From Mycobacterium nebraskense (GTDB taxonomy: Bacteria > Actinomycetota > Actinomycetes > Mycobacteriales > Mycobacteriaceae): a stretch of 64,000 nt of DNA. The stretch is taken from assembly GCF_002102255.1 (NCBI RefSeq), contig NZ_LQPH01000066.1, positions 186,001 to 250,000 of the forward strand. The letters are read 5' to 3'. Shown here piece after piece: positions 28,671-38,582 of this stretch (its first letter is position 1; each line of letters starts with the position of its first letter). The translations under genes and the position numbers were made by a program. Under the pieces are notes generated by a model, which ran no database searches, was not told the DNA's origin, and was given only the letters and a program-made list of their open reading frames with translations.

Positions 28671-30047
28671 TCAAAGCTCCTGCGGTTCGCCGGTACCCAT
28701 GTACTTCGACAGTTGGTGATGGAGGTTGACGGTGCTGCGCTCCCGATAGGGATTGGGCTTGGTGCCCGGGAAGCCAAGGGACTTCATGCCCTGCTGCACG
28801 GCGGCCATGTTGGAGAAGTCCTGCGGCAAGACTGACCGCCACCGTGGGTCACCGGCCGGGGTATGCTCCCACTCCGTTTGCGGCTCTTCGCCTTTGGGAA
28901 AGAGTTCGAACACCGACACCTCGAAGATGCACTTGTTCGGGTCGTAGCTGGGGTCCGGCCGGGCGCTGTAGCACAGCGCAACCGTCAGACCCTGACCGAT
29001 CTGGAAGTTCGGGAAGATCTGCCACGCGGTGCCCGCCTGTCCGAGGATGTCGGACGGAATCGTCGGCCAGATCACGCCGCGTGCCTCGTCGTCGCGGCGC
29101 GCGGACGCCAGCCAGTGCTCGAGAACCTTGTCGGCCGGTGTGCCCTCGGGCAGCTCGTCGACCAACCGTTTGGCGGCGTTCACCAGCGTCTCGGTGGTGG
29201 AGGTGTTGGTTTCCTCCATCGTGTAGATCTGCATCTCCGCGGTTGACACACGGGGATCGGCGCCGGTTCCGAGGCGGATCTTGGACTTGGTCGCCGCGAG
29301 ATCGTCCGGGGCGTCGTAGCCGATGTGGCTGTGCTTGCCTTGCGCTTTCGCCCAGCCCTTGAATTCGCCGAACTTATTGAACTCGGGATGCGTGGTGTAG
29401 ACGTGGTAGGTCTCGTTGAAGGCCTCCAGCGCGACTTTCCAGTTGCAGTCGAAGGACAGCCACTTGCGCCATTTGTAGCGCATGTTCTCCAGGCCGAACG
29501 GCTCGAGAATTTTCGCGGCGGGGAACAGGTAGTCGGCCAGTGGTTCGCAGTCGGGGTCCATGTTGATCCACAACCAGCCGCCCCAGGTATCGACCCTGAC
29601 CGGCCGAAGATGGGTGTTGTCGGGCGTGAGCGCAGCCTGCCAGTCCTGTTGTTCGCGGATATGAGTGCAGGCTCCGTCGAGGCCGTAGGTCCAGCCGTGG
29701 AAGCCGCAGACGAACGACTTTCGGGTTCGAGCGCAGGCGTTCTTGGCGCCTTCGGGGGTGTCGATCAGCCGGCGGCCACGGTGCATGCAGACGTTGTGGT
29801 GGGCGTGAAATTCCTTCTTGCCGGTGCGCACCACGATGATCGAGTCGTCGAGAATGTCGTAGGTCAGGTAACTGCCCACCTCGGGCAGCTCCTCGACGCG
29901 GCCGACCTGCTGCCAGACTTTGCGCCACAGCTTGTCGCGCTCGGCGCGGGCATAGTCCTCCGAGATGTATGCCTCGACCCCGATCGTCATCGGTTTCGAG
30001 AGTTCTTCGGCTACTTCGGAATTCACGCCTTTGGCTAGGTCGGTCAT
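28671..30047 (-). CDS. Rieske non-heme iron oxygenase, alpha subunit
   Basis: A 458-residue ring-hydroxylating oxygenase. The Rieske iron-sulfur ligands are C87-x-H89 (CMHRGRRL) and C114-x2-H117 (CGFHGWTYG). The mononuclear iron site is in EAFNETYHVYTTHPEF with the usual two histidines. It would hydroxylate the substrate with O2 and electrons from a reductase; no reductase or ferredoxin gene is in this window, so those must come from elsewhere. The ATG at 30047 shares one base with the upstream SDR stop and has AGGAGG. The substrate cannot be named from sequence. Confidence 0.9.
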   Translation of the reverse strand: MTDLAKGVNSEVAEELSKPMTIGVEAYISEDYARAERDKLWRKVWQQVGRVEELPEVGSYLTYDILDDSIIVVRTGKKEFHAHHNVCMHRGRRLIDTPEGAKNACARTRKSFVCGFHGWTYGLDGACTHIREQQDWQAALTPDNTHLRPVRVDTWGGWLWINMDPDCEPLADYLFPAAKILEPFGLENMRYKWRKWLSFDCNWKVALEAFNETYHVYTTHPEFNKFGEFKGWAKAQGKHSHIGYDAPDDLAATKSKIRLGTGADPRVSTAEMQIYTMEETNTSTTETLVNAAKRLVDELPEGTPADKVLEHWLASARRDDEARGVIWPTIPSDILGQAGTAWQIFPNFQIGQGLTVALCYSARPDPSYDPNKCIFEVSVFELFPKGEEPQTEWEHTPAGDPRWRSVLPQDFSNMAAVQQGMKSLGFPGTKPNPYRERSTVNLHHQLSKYMGTGEPQEL

Positions 30048-30892
30048 CACATCCTCCTGATCGCCGCGCGAAAGGATTCGTCTTTGAGGAACAGCGACGT
30101 GTGGTCGGCACCGAGATGGCTCCACTTGAGGTCCAGTCCGCCGTCGACAAGCAGGGTCTGGCCGGTGATGTAGCTGGACATCTCCGACAGCAGAAAGAGG
30201 ATGGCGCCGGCCTGTTCCTCGGGCCGCCCACGGCGACCCATCGCGATCGCCTGCCGGTCCCGCTCGGGGTCCTCGTCGACGTAGGTGCGCGAGGCCGCCG
30301 TCTCGGTGACGCCGGGCGCCACGGCATTGACCCGAATCCCCGCCAGTGCCAATTCGAGGGCCATCGTGCGGGTCATCGCCGTGATCGCAGCCTTGGCTGT
30401 TCCGTAGGCGATGTGAAACGGCGCGGTGTTCATGCCGCTGATCGAGGAGATCGACACGATCGAGCCCCGCTGTTGCTGCGCGACGAGTTCACCTGCCACG
30501 GCTTGGCTCATGAAGAATGCCGTCTCGAGGTTGTCGGCGAAGATCTTGCGCCAGTCGCCGCGCGTCACCCGGGTCGACGGCATCCACGTCGACGGCTGCG
30601 CGCCGCCGGCGACATTGACCAGCCCGTACAAGCTGCCGTCGGCACGACGCGCGTGGTCGATCACCGCGGCGATGCCCTCGTCGGTGGACGCATCGGCCGC
30701 GACGGGCACCACGGCCAGCCCCTGCTCCGCCAGCGGAGCGATGTGCTCGTCGAGGTTTTCCTTCGACCGGCCCACCGCAATGACCGTGGCCCCGGCCCGG
30801 GCGGTCATGGCCGTGACCGTCGTGCCGATGCCGCCTCCGCCGGCGCCGGAGACCACCACGATGCGACCGTCGAGCCCGAGAAGATCGTCCAT
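30047..30892 (-). CDS. Short-chain dehydrogenase/reductase
   Basis: A 281-residue SDR and the first gene of the minus-strand operon. The cofactor site is SGAGGGGIG, a glycine-rich variant; Y163 and K167 are in AYGTAKAA and the serine in SISSISG. The end GQTLLVDGGLDLKW is typical of classical SDRs. It could oxidise the alcohol made by the Rieske oxygenase to the ketone used by the monooxygenase. The ATG at 30892 has a modest site. Confidence 0.85.
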   Translation of the reverse strand: MDDLLGLDGRIVVVSGAGGGGIGTTVTAMTARAGATVIAVGRSKENLDEHIAPLAEQGLAVVPVAADASTDEGIAAVIDHARRADGSLYGLVNVAGGAQPSTWMPSTRVTRGDWRKIFADNLETAFFMSQAVAGELVAQQQRGSIVSISSISGMNTAPFHIAYGTAKAAITAMTRTMALELALAGIRVNAVAPGVTETAASRTYVDEDPERDRQAIAMGRRGRPEEQAGAILFLLSEMSSYITGQTLLVDGGLDLKWSHLGADHTSLFLKDESFRAAIRRM

Positions 30893-30949
30893 GACCTGCT
30901 TTCGCCCGCTGCCAACGCATAAAGGTCCGCAACAGGATCGATTGCTTCA

Positions 30950-30963
30950 TTTGTCCGGACAAA
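30950..30963. promoter_or_regulatory. Operator palindrome 1 of the catabolic island
   Basis: TTTGTCCGGACAAA, a perfect 14-bp palindrome in the 220-bp divergent region. A GT-N4-AC core suits GntR-family binding. It would lie about 20-33 bases after the inferred start of the minus-strand operon. Confidence 0.65.
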
Positions 30964-30989
30964 ATATTGCATTCTGCCCCTTGGAGAAC

Positions 30990-31019
30990 ACTATTCCGAT
31001 CGGTGGACTTCGCTGTCAA
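30990..31019 (-). promoter_or_regulatory. Candidate promoter of the minus-strand catabolic operon
   Basis: TTGACA (31014-31019), an 18-base spacer and AATAGT (30990-30995) on the minus strand. The -35 is perfect, the -10 matches consensus at four of six bases. Confidence 0.45.
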
Positions 31020-31045
31020 GGTCGGCCCAGAACACGGTCGCAGCT

Positions 31046-31059
31046 ATTGTCTGGACTAA
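31046..31059. promoter_or_regulatory. Operator palindrome 2 of the catabolic island
   Basis: ATTGTCTGGACTAA matches the first palindrome at 11 of 14 positions, 96 bases away. It covers the candidate plus-strand -35 box TTGTCT (31047-31052), which is followed after 17 bases by TAACGT (31070-31075). A repressor bound here would block that promoter. Confidence 0.55.
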
Positions 31060-31112
31060 GAGGAGTTGATAACGTCCAGCCCAAACGGCTGACGGAAGGA
31101 CGTCGCGCGAGC

Positions 31113-32747
31113 ATGTCGATTTCACGGGCCATCTCAACGCAGCCCTCGCGGTATGCCCCCTCGAACTCCGGGCCACACCCCATCGAAGTCGCGGAGGGCT
31201 GGGGGCTCGAACGGGTCACCGCGCCCAGTCGGCTGTTCGGCGCCAATGGTCTGCGCACCGGCCCGGACGGTCGCATCTACATCGCCCAGGTGACCGGCAG
31301 TCAGATCAGCGCGCTGGATCACCGCACCGGCGAACTGGTGACGGTCAGCCCCAAGGGCGGCGACATCGTGGCGCCCGACGACGTCGCGTTCGACGCCAGC
31401 GGCAACCTGTACGCGACCGAGGTGATGGACGGCCGGGTCAGCGTGCGCGACACGAGCGGTCGAACGCGGGTCCTGCGCGACGACGTGCCGGCAGCCAATG
31501 GCATCACCTTCCATCAGGGCCGGTTGTTCATCGGTGAATGCCGTGAGGGTGGACGGCTGCTGCAATTCGACCTGGCGGGCGGACCGCCACGGGTGCTCCT
31601 GGACAACGTGCCCTCACCCAACGCAATGGAGGTCGGCCCGGACGGCCTACTGTACTTCCCGGTGATGGGCGCCAACGAAATCTGGCGCATCGACCCCGAC
31701 GGCGGCGAGCCACATTGTGTCGCACGCGATCTCGGTGTGCCCGACTCGGTCAAGTTCGACGCGCAGGGCTACATCGTTTCGACGCAGGTGGCGAGCGGAC
31801 AGGTGCTCCGCATCGATCCTCGCAGCGGCGAACAACGTCTGCTCGCCCAGTTGAATCCGGGGCTGGACAACTGCACCTTCGTCGGCGAGCAGCTGTTCGT
31901 ATCCAACTTCACCGGCGAAATCACCGAGATATCGCCAGACGGCACAGCACGATCCGTGTTGGCGGGCGGACTCAACTGGCCGATGGACCTGGCGGTCGGC
32001 CACGACGGACAGCTCTACATCGCCGACGGCACCTACTTCTACGTCGCACTGCCCGACGGGTCCTTGCACACCGCGGGAATGCTGTTCAGCCCCGGCTATC
32101 CCGGATTCCTGCGCGGCGTTGCGGCGAGCGGACCCGGCGAGTTCGTCGTCACGACCTCCGGCGGCCAGGTGAGCCGCTACCGGCCGGAAGCGAGCGAAAC
32201 CGAGGTACTGGCAGACGGTTTCGACCAGCTTTATGGTGTCGCCGTGTATCCCGGCGGCGTGGTCGTTGCGGAGTTGGGCACCGGACGGGTGCTGTCGCTG
32301 CAATCGGGTGGACTCGAAGTGCTGGCGAGCGATCTGCGTGAGCCGGTCGGCGTCGCGATCGATGCCGACGGGGCGTGTCTGGTCGCGGAGGCCGGAGCCG
32401 GACGGGTGGTCAGGGTGAACGGGTCGAGGATCGATACCGTCATCCCCGATCTCCAACGCCCGCAGGGCATTCTGGTCCACGGCGGTGTGCTCTACGTCGT
32501 CGATGCCGGCGCCAAGGAGCTGGTCGCGTTCGATCTGACCAGCAACGCGCGGCAGACGATCGCATCCGGGCTGCCGGTCGGCCCCCCGCCGGGTGTGACG
32601 CCCAAGCCGCTGCGCGGCATGCCACCGTTCTCCGGACCGCAGGGCCCATTCGCCGGGATCACCGCCGCGGCCGACGGGACGCTCTACCTCTCGGCCGACG
32701 GCGACGGCAGCGTGCTGGCACTGCGCCCGACACGGGAAGCCGGCTGA
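31113..32747 (+). CDS. SMP-30/NHL-type beta-propeller protein, possible lactonase
   Basis: A 544-residue protein made of repeated propeller blades, with the motif PxxVxxxxxGxLYxxE recurring about every 40 residues (PDDVAFDASGNLYATE, PNAMEVGPDGLLYFP, PMDLAVGHDGQLYIAD, PVGVAIDADGACLVAE). That is long enough for more than one six-bladed propeller. The fold is shared by gluconolactonases and related lactonases; metal-ligand positions cannot be settled by eye. No signal peptide is evident. Facing a Baeyer-Villiger oxygenase, a lactone-opening role fits but is inferred. The ATG at 31113 follows GGAAGGA; a longer frame back to 30426 would overlap the opposing gene. Confidence 0.75.
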   Translation: MSISRAISTQPSRYAPSNSGPHPIEVAEGWGLERVTAPSRLFGANGLRTGPDGRIYIAQVTGSQISALDHRTGELVTVSPKGGDIVAPDDVAFDASGNLYATEVMDGRVSVRDTSGRTRVLRDDVPAANGITFHQGRLFIGECREGGRLLQFDLAGGPPRVLLDNVPSPNAMEVGPDGLLYFPVMGANEIWRIDPDGGEPHCVARDLGVPDSVKFDAQGYIVSTQVASGQVLRIDPRSGEQRLLAQLNPGLDNCTFVGEQLFVSNFTGEITEISPDGTARSVLAGGLNWPMDLAVGHDGQLYIADGTYFYVALPDGSLHTAGMLFSPGYPGFLRGVAASGPGEFVVTTSGGQVSRYRPEASETEVLADGFDQLYGVAVYPGGVVVAELGTGRVLSLQSGGLEVLASDLREPVGVAIDADGACLVAEAGAGRVVRVNGSRIDTVIPDLQRPQGILVHGGVLYVVDAGAKELVAFDLTSNARQTIASGLPVGPPPGVTPKPLRGMPPFSGPQGPFAGITAAADGTLYLSADGDGSVLALRPTREAG

Positions 32748-33496
32748 TGCCCCAGGCCATCGCGGGTGACCACCGCTATCTACAGATCGCACGCACGCTG
32801 CGTAAGGAGATCGTCGACGGGGTTTATCCGGTGGGCTCGCAGCTGCCGACCGAACACCAACTGTGCGAGCGCTTCGCGGTGAGCCGCTACACCGTCCGCG
32901 AAGCGCTGCGCCGGCTGCGAGAGGACAACCTGGTCGCGTCTCGACCGCGAGCGGGCACCCGGGTAGTGCCCCGACCGGCGTCGAGTTCCTATGCCCAGGA
33001 CGCGATGTCGATCGACGACCTTCTCGCGTTCGCGGCCGGCGCGCAGCTGACGATCGAATCCAACGCGATGGTGACGATCGACGACGACCTCGCCGCTCGG
33101 ACCGGACTCGAGGTTGGCACCCAGTGGCTATCGGTACGCGGCTACCGGCAAGCCGACGGCGCATCGGTGCCGATGTGCCGAACGGAGTACTACATCAGCC
33201 GCAGTTTCGCCGCGGTCGGCAGGCTGCTGCAACGCCATGCCGGCCCGATTTTTCCGTTGATCGAGGATCTCTTCGGCGTGAGTGTCGCCCAGTTGCACCA
33301 GGAGATCGCAGCCGTCCTGCTATCGCCCGAACTGGCCGACGGCCTCGGCGTGGAAGCAGGGACGGCCGCGCTGCAGATGCGGCGCACCTACACGACCTCC
33401 GACGGAGAGGTGGCCCAGGTAACGATCAACACCCACCTGTCGTCGAGGTTTCGGTACGCGATGACCATGCGTCGGGTAACCGGTCAGGCCGGTTGA
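32747..33496 (+). CDS. GntR-family regulator (HutC/UTRA type)
   Basis: A 249-residue regulator: winged helix at about 10-80 (LPTEHQLCERFAVSRYTVREALRRL) and a UTRA effector-binding domain at about 95-240. The ATG shares the last base of the propeller stop (TGATG), so the two are co-translated. It is the only regulator in the island, and two matching palindromes lie in the divergent promoter region, so it probably represses both operons and itself until a pathway metabolite binds. Confidence 0.9.
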   Translation: MPQAIAGDHRYLQIARTLRKEIVDGVYPVGSQLPTEHQLCERFAVSRYTVREALRRLREDNLVASRPRAGTRVVPRPASSSYAQDAMSIDDLLAFAAGAQLTIESNAMVTIDDDLAARTGLEVGTQWLSVRGYRQADGASVPMCRTEYYISRSFAAVGRLLQRHAGPIFPLIEDLFGVSVAQLHQEIAAVLLSPELADGLGVEAGTAALQMRRTYTTSDGEVAQVTINTHLSSRFRYAMTMRRVTGQAG

Positions 33497-33497
33497 G

Positions 33498-35108
33498 GTG
33501 ATCGCCCGGCCCCCGCAGGACACGGCATACGCGTCGGAGGCATACCGCCGCGGGCTGTGGGTGCACACCACGCTGGCCGATTCACTGCGCACGGCCGCAG
33601 AGCAATCGCCCGGGCGAACGGTATTGGTCGACAAGGACATTCGGCTGGATTGCGCCACACTGTACACGCAGGCCAGCGGGCTGGCCACCGCCCTGCTGTC
33701 GCGCATGCCGACCGGCAGCGTCGTGTCCTTCGTGCTGCCGAACTGGCACGAGACCGCCGTCATCTACTTGGCCGCGACGTTGGCCGGAATGGTAGTGAAC
33801 CCGATCCTGCCATCGCTGCGCGACCACGACCTGCGTTTCATCCTCGAAGACGCCGATACCGCAATGGTTTTCGTCCCACACGAATACGGCGGCCACGACT
33901 ACGCGGCGATGCTCGAACGCGTGACAGCCGCGATGAGCCCGGCGCCGGAGGTGGTGGTGCTGCGGGGAGACGCCAGGCCGCACATACCGTACCGGGACCT
34001 GGTCGAGCAGCCGCTGGACGCCCCAACGCTTCCGGCGCTGGATCCCGATTCCGTTCGGATGATCCTCTACACATCCGGTACCACAAGCCGCCCGAAAGGC
34101 GTGCTGCACACCCACAATTCGATACACGCCCTGATCTGTCAGATCCGCGACCACTGGATGATCGATCCGGGCGACGCGTTCCTGGTCCCGTCGCCGGTCG
34201 CCCATATCGGCGGCTCGATATATGCGTTCGAATGCCCGCTGCTGCTGGGCACCACCGCGGTACTGATGGACCGATGGGATGCGTCCGAGGCGGTCGCAGT
34301 GATGAACTCCGAACGGTGCACCCACATGGCGGGGGCCACACCCTTTCTGCAGCAGCTGTTGTCCGCCGCGCAGCGTGCCGACACCCGCCTGCCCGACTTG
34401 AAGGTGTTCATCTGCGGCGGCGCGTCCGTATCGCCATCGCTGATCCGCCGCGCCGCACAGTATTTCGACCATGCCGCGGTCACCCGGGTGTACGGGTGCA
34501 CGGAAGTGCCCGTGACGACCGTCGGCGCACCCCGGCCAGACGAAACCGGTTACGCAGCAGACACCGACGGCCGACCCGGAATCGCCGAGATCAAGCTCGT
34601 CGCACACGAAGCCGCGCCCGCCGGTGACGGAGAAATCCGTGTGCGCGGCCCGCAGATGCTGGCGGGCTACCGTCATCGGAAAGACGACGCCGACTCGTTC
34701 GATGCCGCGGGCTTCTTCCGCACCGGAGATCTTGGGCGCTGGGTCGATGACCAGTACCTCGTCGTGACTGGCCGGGCCAAGGACGTCATCATCCGCAGCG
34801 GCGAGAACATTTCGGCCAAGGAGGTCGAGGACCTGCTTGCCGACCATCCCGGCGTCGCCGAAATCGCGATCGTCGGACTGCCCGACGATCGCACCGGAGA
34901 GCGCGCTTGTGCAGTGATCGTCCCCGCGGGCCCGGCGCACCCCGATGTCGCAAGCCTGCTTGCGCTGCTGGTGAGCAAGGGCGTCGCCAAATTCAAGGCA
35001 CCAGAACAGGTCGTGATCTGGGATGCCCTGCCGAAGAACGACGCAGGCAAGGTTCTCAAGCATCAGATCCGGGCGTCTTTAACACAGGCGGAGACTAAGG
35101 ATGGGTGA
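33498..35108 (+). CDS. Acyl-CoA synthetase (AMP-forming), ligase 1
   Basis: A 536-residue AMP-forming ligase. Motifs: P-loop [11 protein letters not shown], adenylate region [10 protein letters not shown], hinge FFRTGDLG, and the C-terminal catalytic lysine in KNDAGKVLK. It activates a carboxylic acid to its CoA ester; the acid is unknown, and the P-loop SGTTSRPKG has Ser where Gly is usual. The GTG at 33498 starts one base after the GntR stop. It overlaps the following SDR by 8 bases (ATGGGTGA). Confidence 0.88.
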   Translation: MIARPPQDTAYASEAYRRGLWVHTTLADSLRTAAEQSPGRTVLVDKDIRLDCATLYTQASGLATALLSRMPTGSVVSFVLPNWHETAVIYLAATLAGMVVNPILPSLRDHDLRFILEDADTAMVFVPHEYGGHDYAAMLERVTAAMSPAPEVVVLRGDARPHIPYRDLVEQPLDAPTLPALDPDSVRMILYTSGTTSRPKGVLHTHNSIHALICQIRDHWMIDPGDAFLVPSPVAHIGGSIYAFECPLLLGTTAVLMDRWDASEAVAVMNSERCTHMAGATPFLQQLLSAAQRADTRLPDLKVFICGGASVSPSLIRRAAQYFDHAAVTRVYGCTEVPVTTVGAPRPDETGYAADTDGRPGIAEIKLVAHEAAPAGDGEIRVRGPQMLAGYRHRKDDADSFDAAGFFRTGDLGRWVDDQYLVVTGRAKDVIIRSGENISAKEVEDLLADHPGVAEIAIVGLPDDRTGERACAVIVPAGPAHPDVASLLALLVSKGVAKFKAPEQVVIWDALPKNDAGKVLKHQIRASLTQAETKDG

Positions 35109-35883
35109 GATGCAAGTCGCAATCGTCACAGGAGCAAGCAGCGGTATCGGCTTGGGGTGCGCAACAAAACTTGCCGAGATGGGCATGGCCGTCGTGGGCA
35201 CCGGCCGCGACCGGGATCGGCTGGCCGAGCTCGAAAAGGCGATCGGCGATCCGGATCGCGTCGCGACAATTGCTGTCGACTTGACCGACGACGACGCCCC
35301 GCGACGCATCGTGGACCTCGCGGTCGACCGGTGGGGTCACATCGACTTCCTGATCAACAACGCTGGAGTGGGCAGCCCCAAGCCCCTGCACGAAACCGAC
35401 GACGAAACCCTCGACTACTTCCTGGGTTTGATGCTGCGGGCGCCGTTTCGACTCGCGCGCGACGTGCTGCCGCACATGCCACCTGGGTCGGCAATCATCA
35501 ATGTGACATCGACTTTCGCGGTTGTCGGCGGCCTGCGAGGCGGCGCCTACTCCGCCGCCAAGGGCGGCCTGACCGCGCTGACCACTCACATCGCCTGCCA
35601 GTACGGCGCGTCCGGCATCCGCTGCAACGCCGTCGCGCCCGGGGTGACCGTGACGCCGATGGTCGAAAAGCGGTTGGAGGACGAGCGATTCCGCAAGATC
35701 AACACAGAGATGACCCCGCATCAGCGGTTGGGCACGATCGACGACATCGCCAGCACCGTCGCCTTCCTCTGCTCGCCGGGCGGAAGTTTCATCAACGGCC
35801 AAACGATCGTCGTCGACGGCGGATGGAGTTCGACGAAGTATCTTTCGGAGTTTGCGTTGTCATCGCAGTGGGTCGAACGATGA
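35101..35883 (+). CDS. Short-chain dehydrogenase/reductase
   Basis: A 260-residue classical [11 protein letters not shown] cofactor site, NNAG, S137 (NVTSTF), Y150 and K154 (YSAAK), and the usual [10 protein letters not shown] end. It starts inside the ligase 1 gene and its own stop overlaps ligase 2 by 4 bases (ATGA), so the three are translationally coupled. It may oxidise a ring-opened hydroxy acid or a hydroxyacyl intermediate; the exact step is unknown. Confidence 0.88.
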   Translation: MGEMQVAIVTGASSGIGLGCATKLAEMGMAVVGTGRDRDRLAELEKAIGDPDRVATIAVDLTDDDAPRRIVDLAVDRWGHIDFLINNAGVGSPKPLHETDDETLDYFLGLMLRAPFRLARDVLPHMPPGSAIINVTSTFAVVGGLRGGAYSAAKGGLTALTTHIACQYGASGIRCNAVAPGVTVTPMVEKRLEDERFRKINTEMTPHQRLGTIDDIASTVAFLCSPGGSFINGQTIVVDGGWSSTKYLSEFALSSQWVER

Positions 35884-37364
35884 ATCTGTTCGCGATGCTC
35901 GATCAGGCCGCGAGCCGGTTCCCCGATCGCGGCGCGGTGTATCACGGGGGGCGCCGCGTGTGCACTTGGGTTGAGTTGCGCGACCGGGCATTGCGACTGG
36001 CCGCGTCGATCCGGCAACAACACGGAGCGGGTGCTCGAATCGCGATCGCGACCCACAACCGCCCCGAGATCATCGAGTTGATGTTCGCGATCTGGGCCGC
36101 CGAATGCGTCGTCGTCCCGATCAACTACAAGCTGCATCCGCGCGAGATGGCGCAAATCCTCGACGATGCGGGCGCGGCACAGGTCTTCGCGTCATCGGCC
36201 ATTGGCGCCGAACTCGCATCAATTTCCACAGCGCCAACGGAAATCATTGAGTCCGAAGCCTATTCACGGCGATTGACCGCCGCCCCATCGGCCCCGCCGC
36301 GCACCGATCCGTCGGCGCTGGCCTGGCTGTTCTACACCAGCGGGACCACCGGCCGATCGAAGGGCGCGATGCTGTCGCACCGCAACCTCACGGCGATGGC
36401 GGTCGCGCACCTTGCCGACATCGACGCTCCGGAAGAGGACTGCAGCCTCGTGCACGCGGCACCGATGTCGCACGGCTCCGGCCTCTACGTCCTGCCGTAC
36501 GTGCTGCGCGCTGCCCGCCAGGTAGTGCCCGAGTCGGGCGCATTCGATCCCGACGAGTTCCTCGATCTCTGCGAGCACCACCCGGCCACTAGCGCATTTC
36601 TGGCACCGACGATGGTGCAACGGCTGGTCGACACGGGCCGCGCCCGGCCGGCCAATCTTCGGACGATCGTCTACGGCGGCGGGCCCATGTATGTCGAATG
36701 CCTGAGGAAGGCGATTACGGCATTCGGCTCAGTCTTCGCGCAGATCTACGGGCAGGGCGAGTCACCGATGACCATCACCGGATTGCGCCGGGTCGATCAC
36801 GACGCCGACGACGACGCGATCCTGGGTTCGGTCGGTTATGCGCGGTCGGGGATGGAGGTCGCGGTGCTGCGCGCGGACGGCGGCCCGGCGCCCGTCGGCG
36901 AGATCGGCGAGATCGTGTGCCGCGGAGACGCGATCATGTCCGGATACTGGCGAAATCCCGACGCGACCCGCTCCACGCTCAAAGACGGCTGGCTCTATAC
37001 CGGCGATATGGGTTCCTTCGACGCGCGCGGTTTTCTCACGCTTCGGGATCGGTCGAAGGACGTCGTCATCAGCGGCGGGAGCAACATCTACCCCCGGGAG
37101 GTCGAGGAGGTCCTACTCGAACACCCGGGCGTCTCCGAGGCATGCGTGGTGGGCACACCCGACGCCGAGTGGGGCGAGGTGGTTGTTGCGTTCATCGTCG
37201 GCGCGGTCGAGCCCGCGGCGTTGGATGCTCACCTGTTGCGGCGCATCGCCCGCTTCAAACGGCCCAAGCGCTACGAATTCATCGACGAGCTGCCGAAAAA
37301 CAGCTACGGCAAGGTGCTCAGGCGGGAACTGCGCACAAGGTTGGCGCAGGGCCCCGTTGGTTAG
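35880..37364 (+). CDS. Acyl-CoA synthetase (AMP-forming), ligase 2
   Basis: A 494-residue ligase with P-loop [11 protein letters not shown], adenylate-binding YGQGESPMT, hinge WLYTGDMG and catalytic lysine in [10 protein letters not shown]. It is only distantly similar to ligase 1, so the two probably activate different acids, perhaps the starting compound and a later intermediate. ATG 35880 lies in the SDR stop (ATGA). It overlaps the convergent alcohol dehydrogenase by 4 bases, ending the plus-strand operon. Confidence 0.88.
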   Translation: MNLFAMLDQAASRFPDRGAVYHGGRRVCTWVELRDRALRLAASIRQQHGAGARIAIATHNRPEIIELMFAIWAAECVVVPINYKLHPREMAQILDDAGAAQVFASSAIGAELASISTAPTEIIESEAYSRRLTAAPSAPPRTDPSALAWLFYTSGTTGRSKGAMLSHRNLTAMAVAHLADIDAPEEDCSLVHAAPMSHGSGLYVLPYVLRAARQVVPESGAFDPDEFLDLCEHHPATSAFLAPTMVQRLVDTGRARPANLRTIVYGGGPMYVECLRKAITAFGSVFAQIYGQGESPMTITGLRRVDHDADDDAILGSVGYARSGMEVAVLRADGGPAPVGEIGEIVCRGDAIMSGYWRNPDATRSTLKDGWLYTGDMGSFDARGFLTLRDRSKDVVISGGSNIYPREVEEVLLEHPGVSEACVVGTPDAEWGEVVVAFIVGAVEPAALDAHLLRRIARFKRPKRYEFIDELPKNSYGKVLRRELRTRLAQGPVG

Positions 37365-38521
37365 AGATCGGCGAAATCGATAATTCCGCGAATGTTGCGG
37401 CCCTCGCGCAGATCCACGAACGCCTCGTTGACCTGGTCGAGTTGGTAGTGGCGGGTGACCAACTCGTCGAGTTTCACTGCGCCCGCCTGATACATCGACA
37501 ACAGCAACGGCACGCTGGTGCGCGGATTCATCCCGCCATACAGCGCTCCCCTGAGTTGTTTGGCTGACAGCACCATCTCCTGCAGGATCAGCGGAACCAC
37601 GGGCTCGGTATACGGGGTGATGCCGGTGACCACGCACGTCCCGCCTTTGCGGAGCAGCCTCATGGCCAACGGGATCAGGTCGACATGCACAACGCCGGCG
37701 GTCACGACGACGCGGTCGGCCATTACGCCGGCGGTGATGTCGGCCACCAGCGGTATTGCCTCCTCGGCGGAGACGGCGCTGTGCGTGGCACCGAAGATCT
37801 TGGCCGAATCCCGTTTGTACTCAACGGGGTCCACCGCGACGACATAGGTTGCGCCAGCGGCGCGGGCCCCTTGCAGGGCATTCATCCCGACACCACCGGT
37901 ACCTATGACTACGACGGTGTCACCGGGTTCGGTGCCCGCCGAAACCGTTGCCGAGCCCCAGCCCGTGCTGACGCCGCATGACACCAGCGAGGCGGCATGG
38001 AACGGGATCGCGTCATCGATCTTGATGACCGACCTTTCCGTCAGCACCGCATATTCGGCGAATGTGCCGAGCTGGCCGTAAGCCATGAGGTTTTCGTCGC
38101 CGAGATGCCGGCGACAGGTTCCGTCGGTGGGCATCTCCCTCGAGAACAAACTTGCGCCGGCGTCGCAGATGTAGCTCTGACCGTTCACGCAGAACCGGCA
38201 ACTGCCGCACGCGGGAATGAACGACATCGCCACGTGGTCCCCCGGCCGCACCGTCGTCACGCCTGGCCCGATTTCTTCGACGACACCAGCGCCTTCGTGA
38301 CCACCGAGCATCGGGAACCAGTCCGGCTCAGGGATGCCGGTTGAGGCCAGCACCTCGGGGGTCGGCAAAACGTCGCCGGTGAACAGATGGTCGTCGGAGT
38401 GGCAGATTCCGGCGACGGCCATCCGTACCAGGACCTCACCGGCCCGGGGCGGATCGAGCTCAATCTCGAGGATCTCCCAGTCCTGGCCGACCCCGCGGAT
38501 CACAGCGGCGCGACACTTCAT
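37361..38521 (-). CDS. NDMA-dependent (nicotinoprotein) alcohol dehydrogenase
   Basis: A 386-residue zinc alcohol dehydrogenase. Catalytic zinc ligands are in AGICHSDDH (C40) and GGHEGAGVVEE; structural zinc cysteines are in CGSCRFCVNGQSYICDAG; the NAD motif is GTGGVGMNAL. The sequence resembles the Rxyl_3153/NDMA-dependent group, whose tightly bound NAD is reoxidised through mycofactocin rather than free NAD. If so, this step connects the island to that redox system. The ATG at 38521 has a perfect AAGGAGG site. It is transcribed away from the island's plus-strand operon. Confidence 0.85.
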   Translation of the reverse strand: MKCRAAVIRGVGQDWEILEIELDPPRAGEVLVRMAVAGICHSDDHLFTGDVLPTPEVLASTGIPEPDWFPMLGGHEGAGVVEEIGPGVTTVRPGDHVAMSFIPACGSCRFCVNGQSYICDAGASLFSREMPTDGTCRRHLGDENLMAYGQLGTFAEYAVLTERSVIKIDDAIPFHAASLVSCGVSTGWGSATVSAGTEPGDTVVVIGTGGVGMNALQGARAAGATYVVAVDPVEYKRDSAKIFGATHSAVSAEEAIPLVADITAGVMADRVVVTAGVVHVDLIPLAMRLLRKGGTCVVTGITPYTEPVVPLILQEMVLSAKQLRGALYGGMNPRTSVPLLLSMYQAGAVKLDELVTRHYQLDQVNEAFVDLREGRNIRGIIDFADL

Positions 38522-38582
38522 TGCGACCTCCTTGATGTCTCGTGGCATTCGAGGCGCCGCGGCGGGCGCAGGCGAGAATCCA

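Noticed and set aside
30426..31112. In-frame N-terminal extension of the beta-propeller gene
   Set aside because: It would overlap the opposing SDR and the control region; the extra residues are not protein-like.
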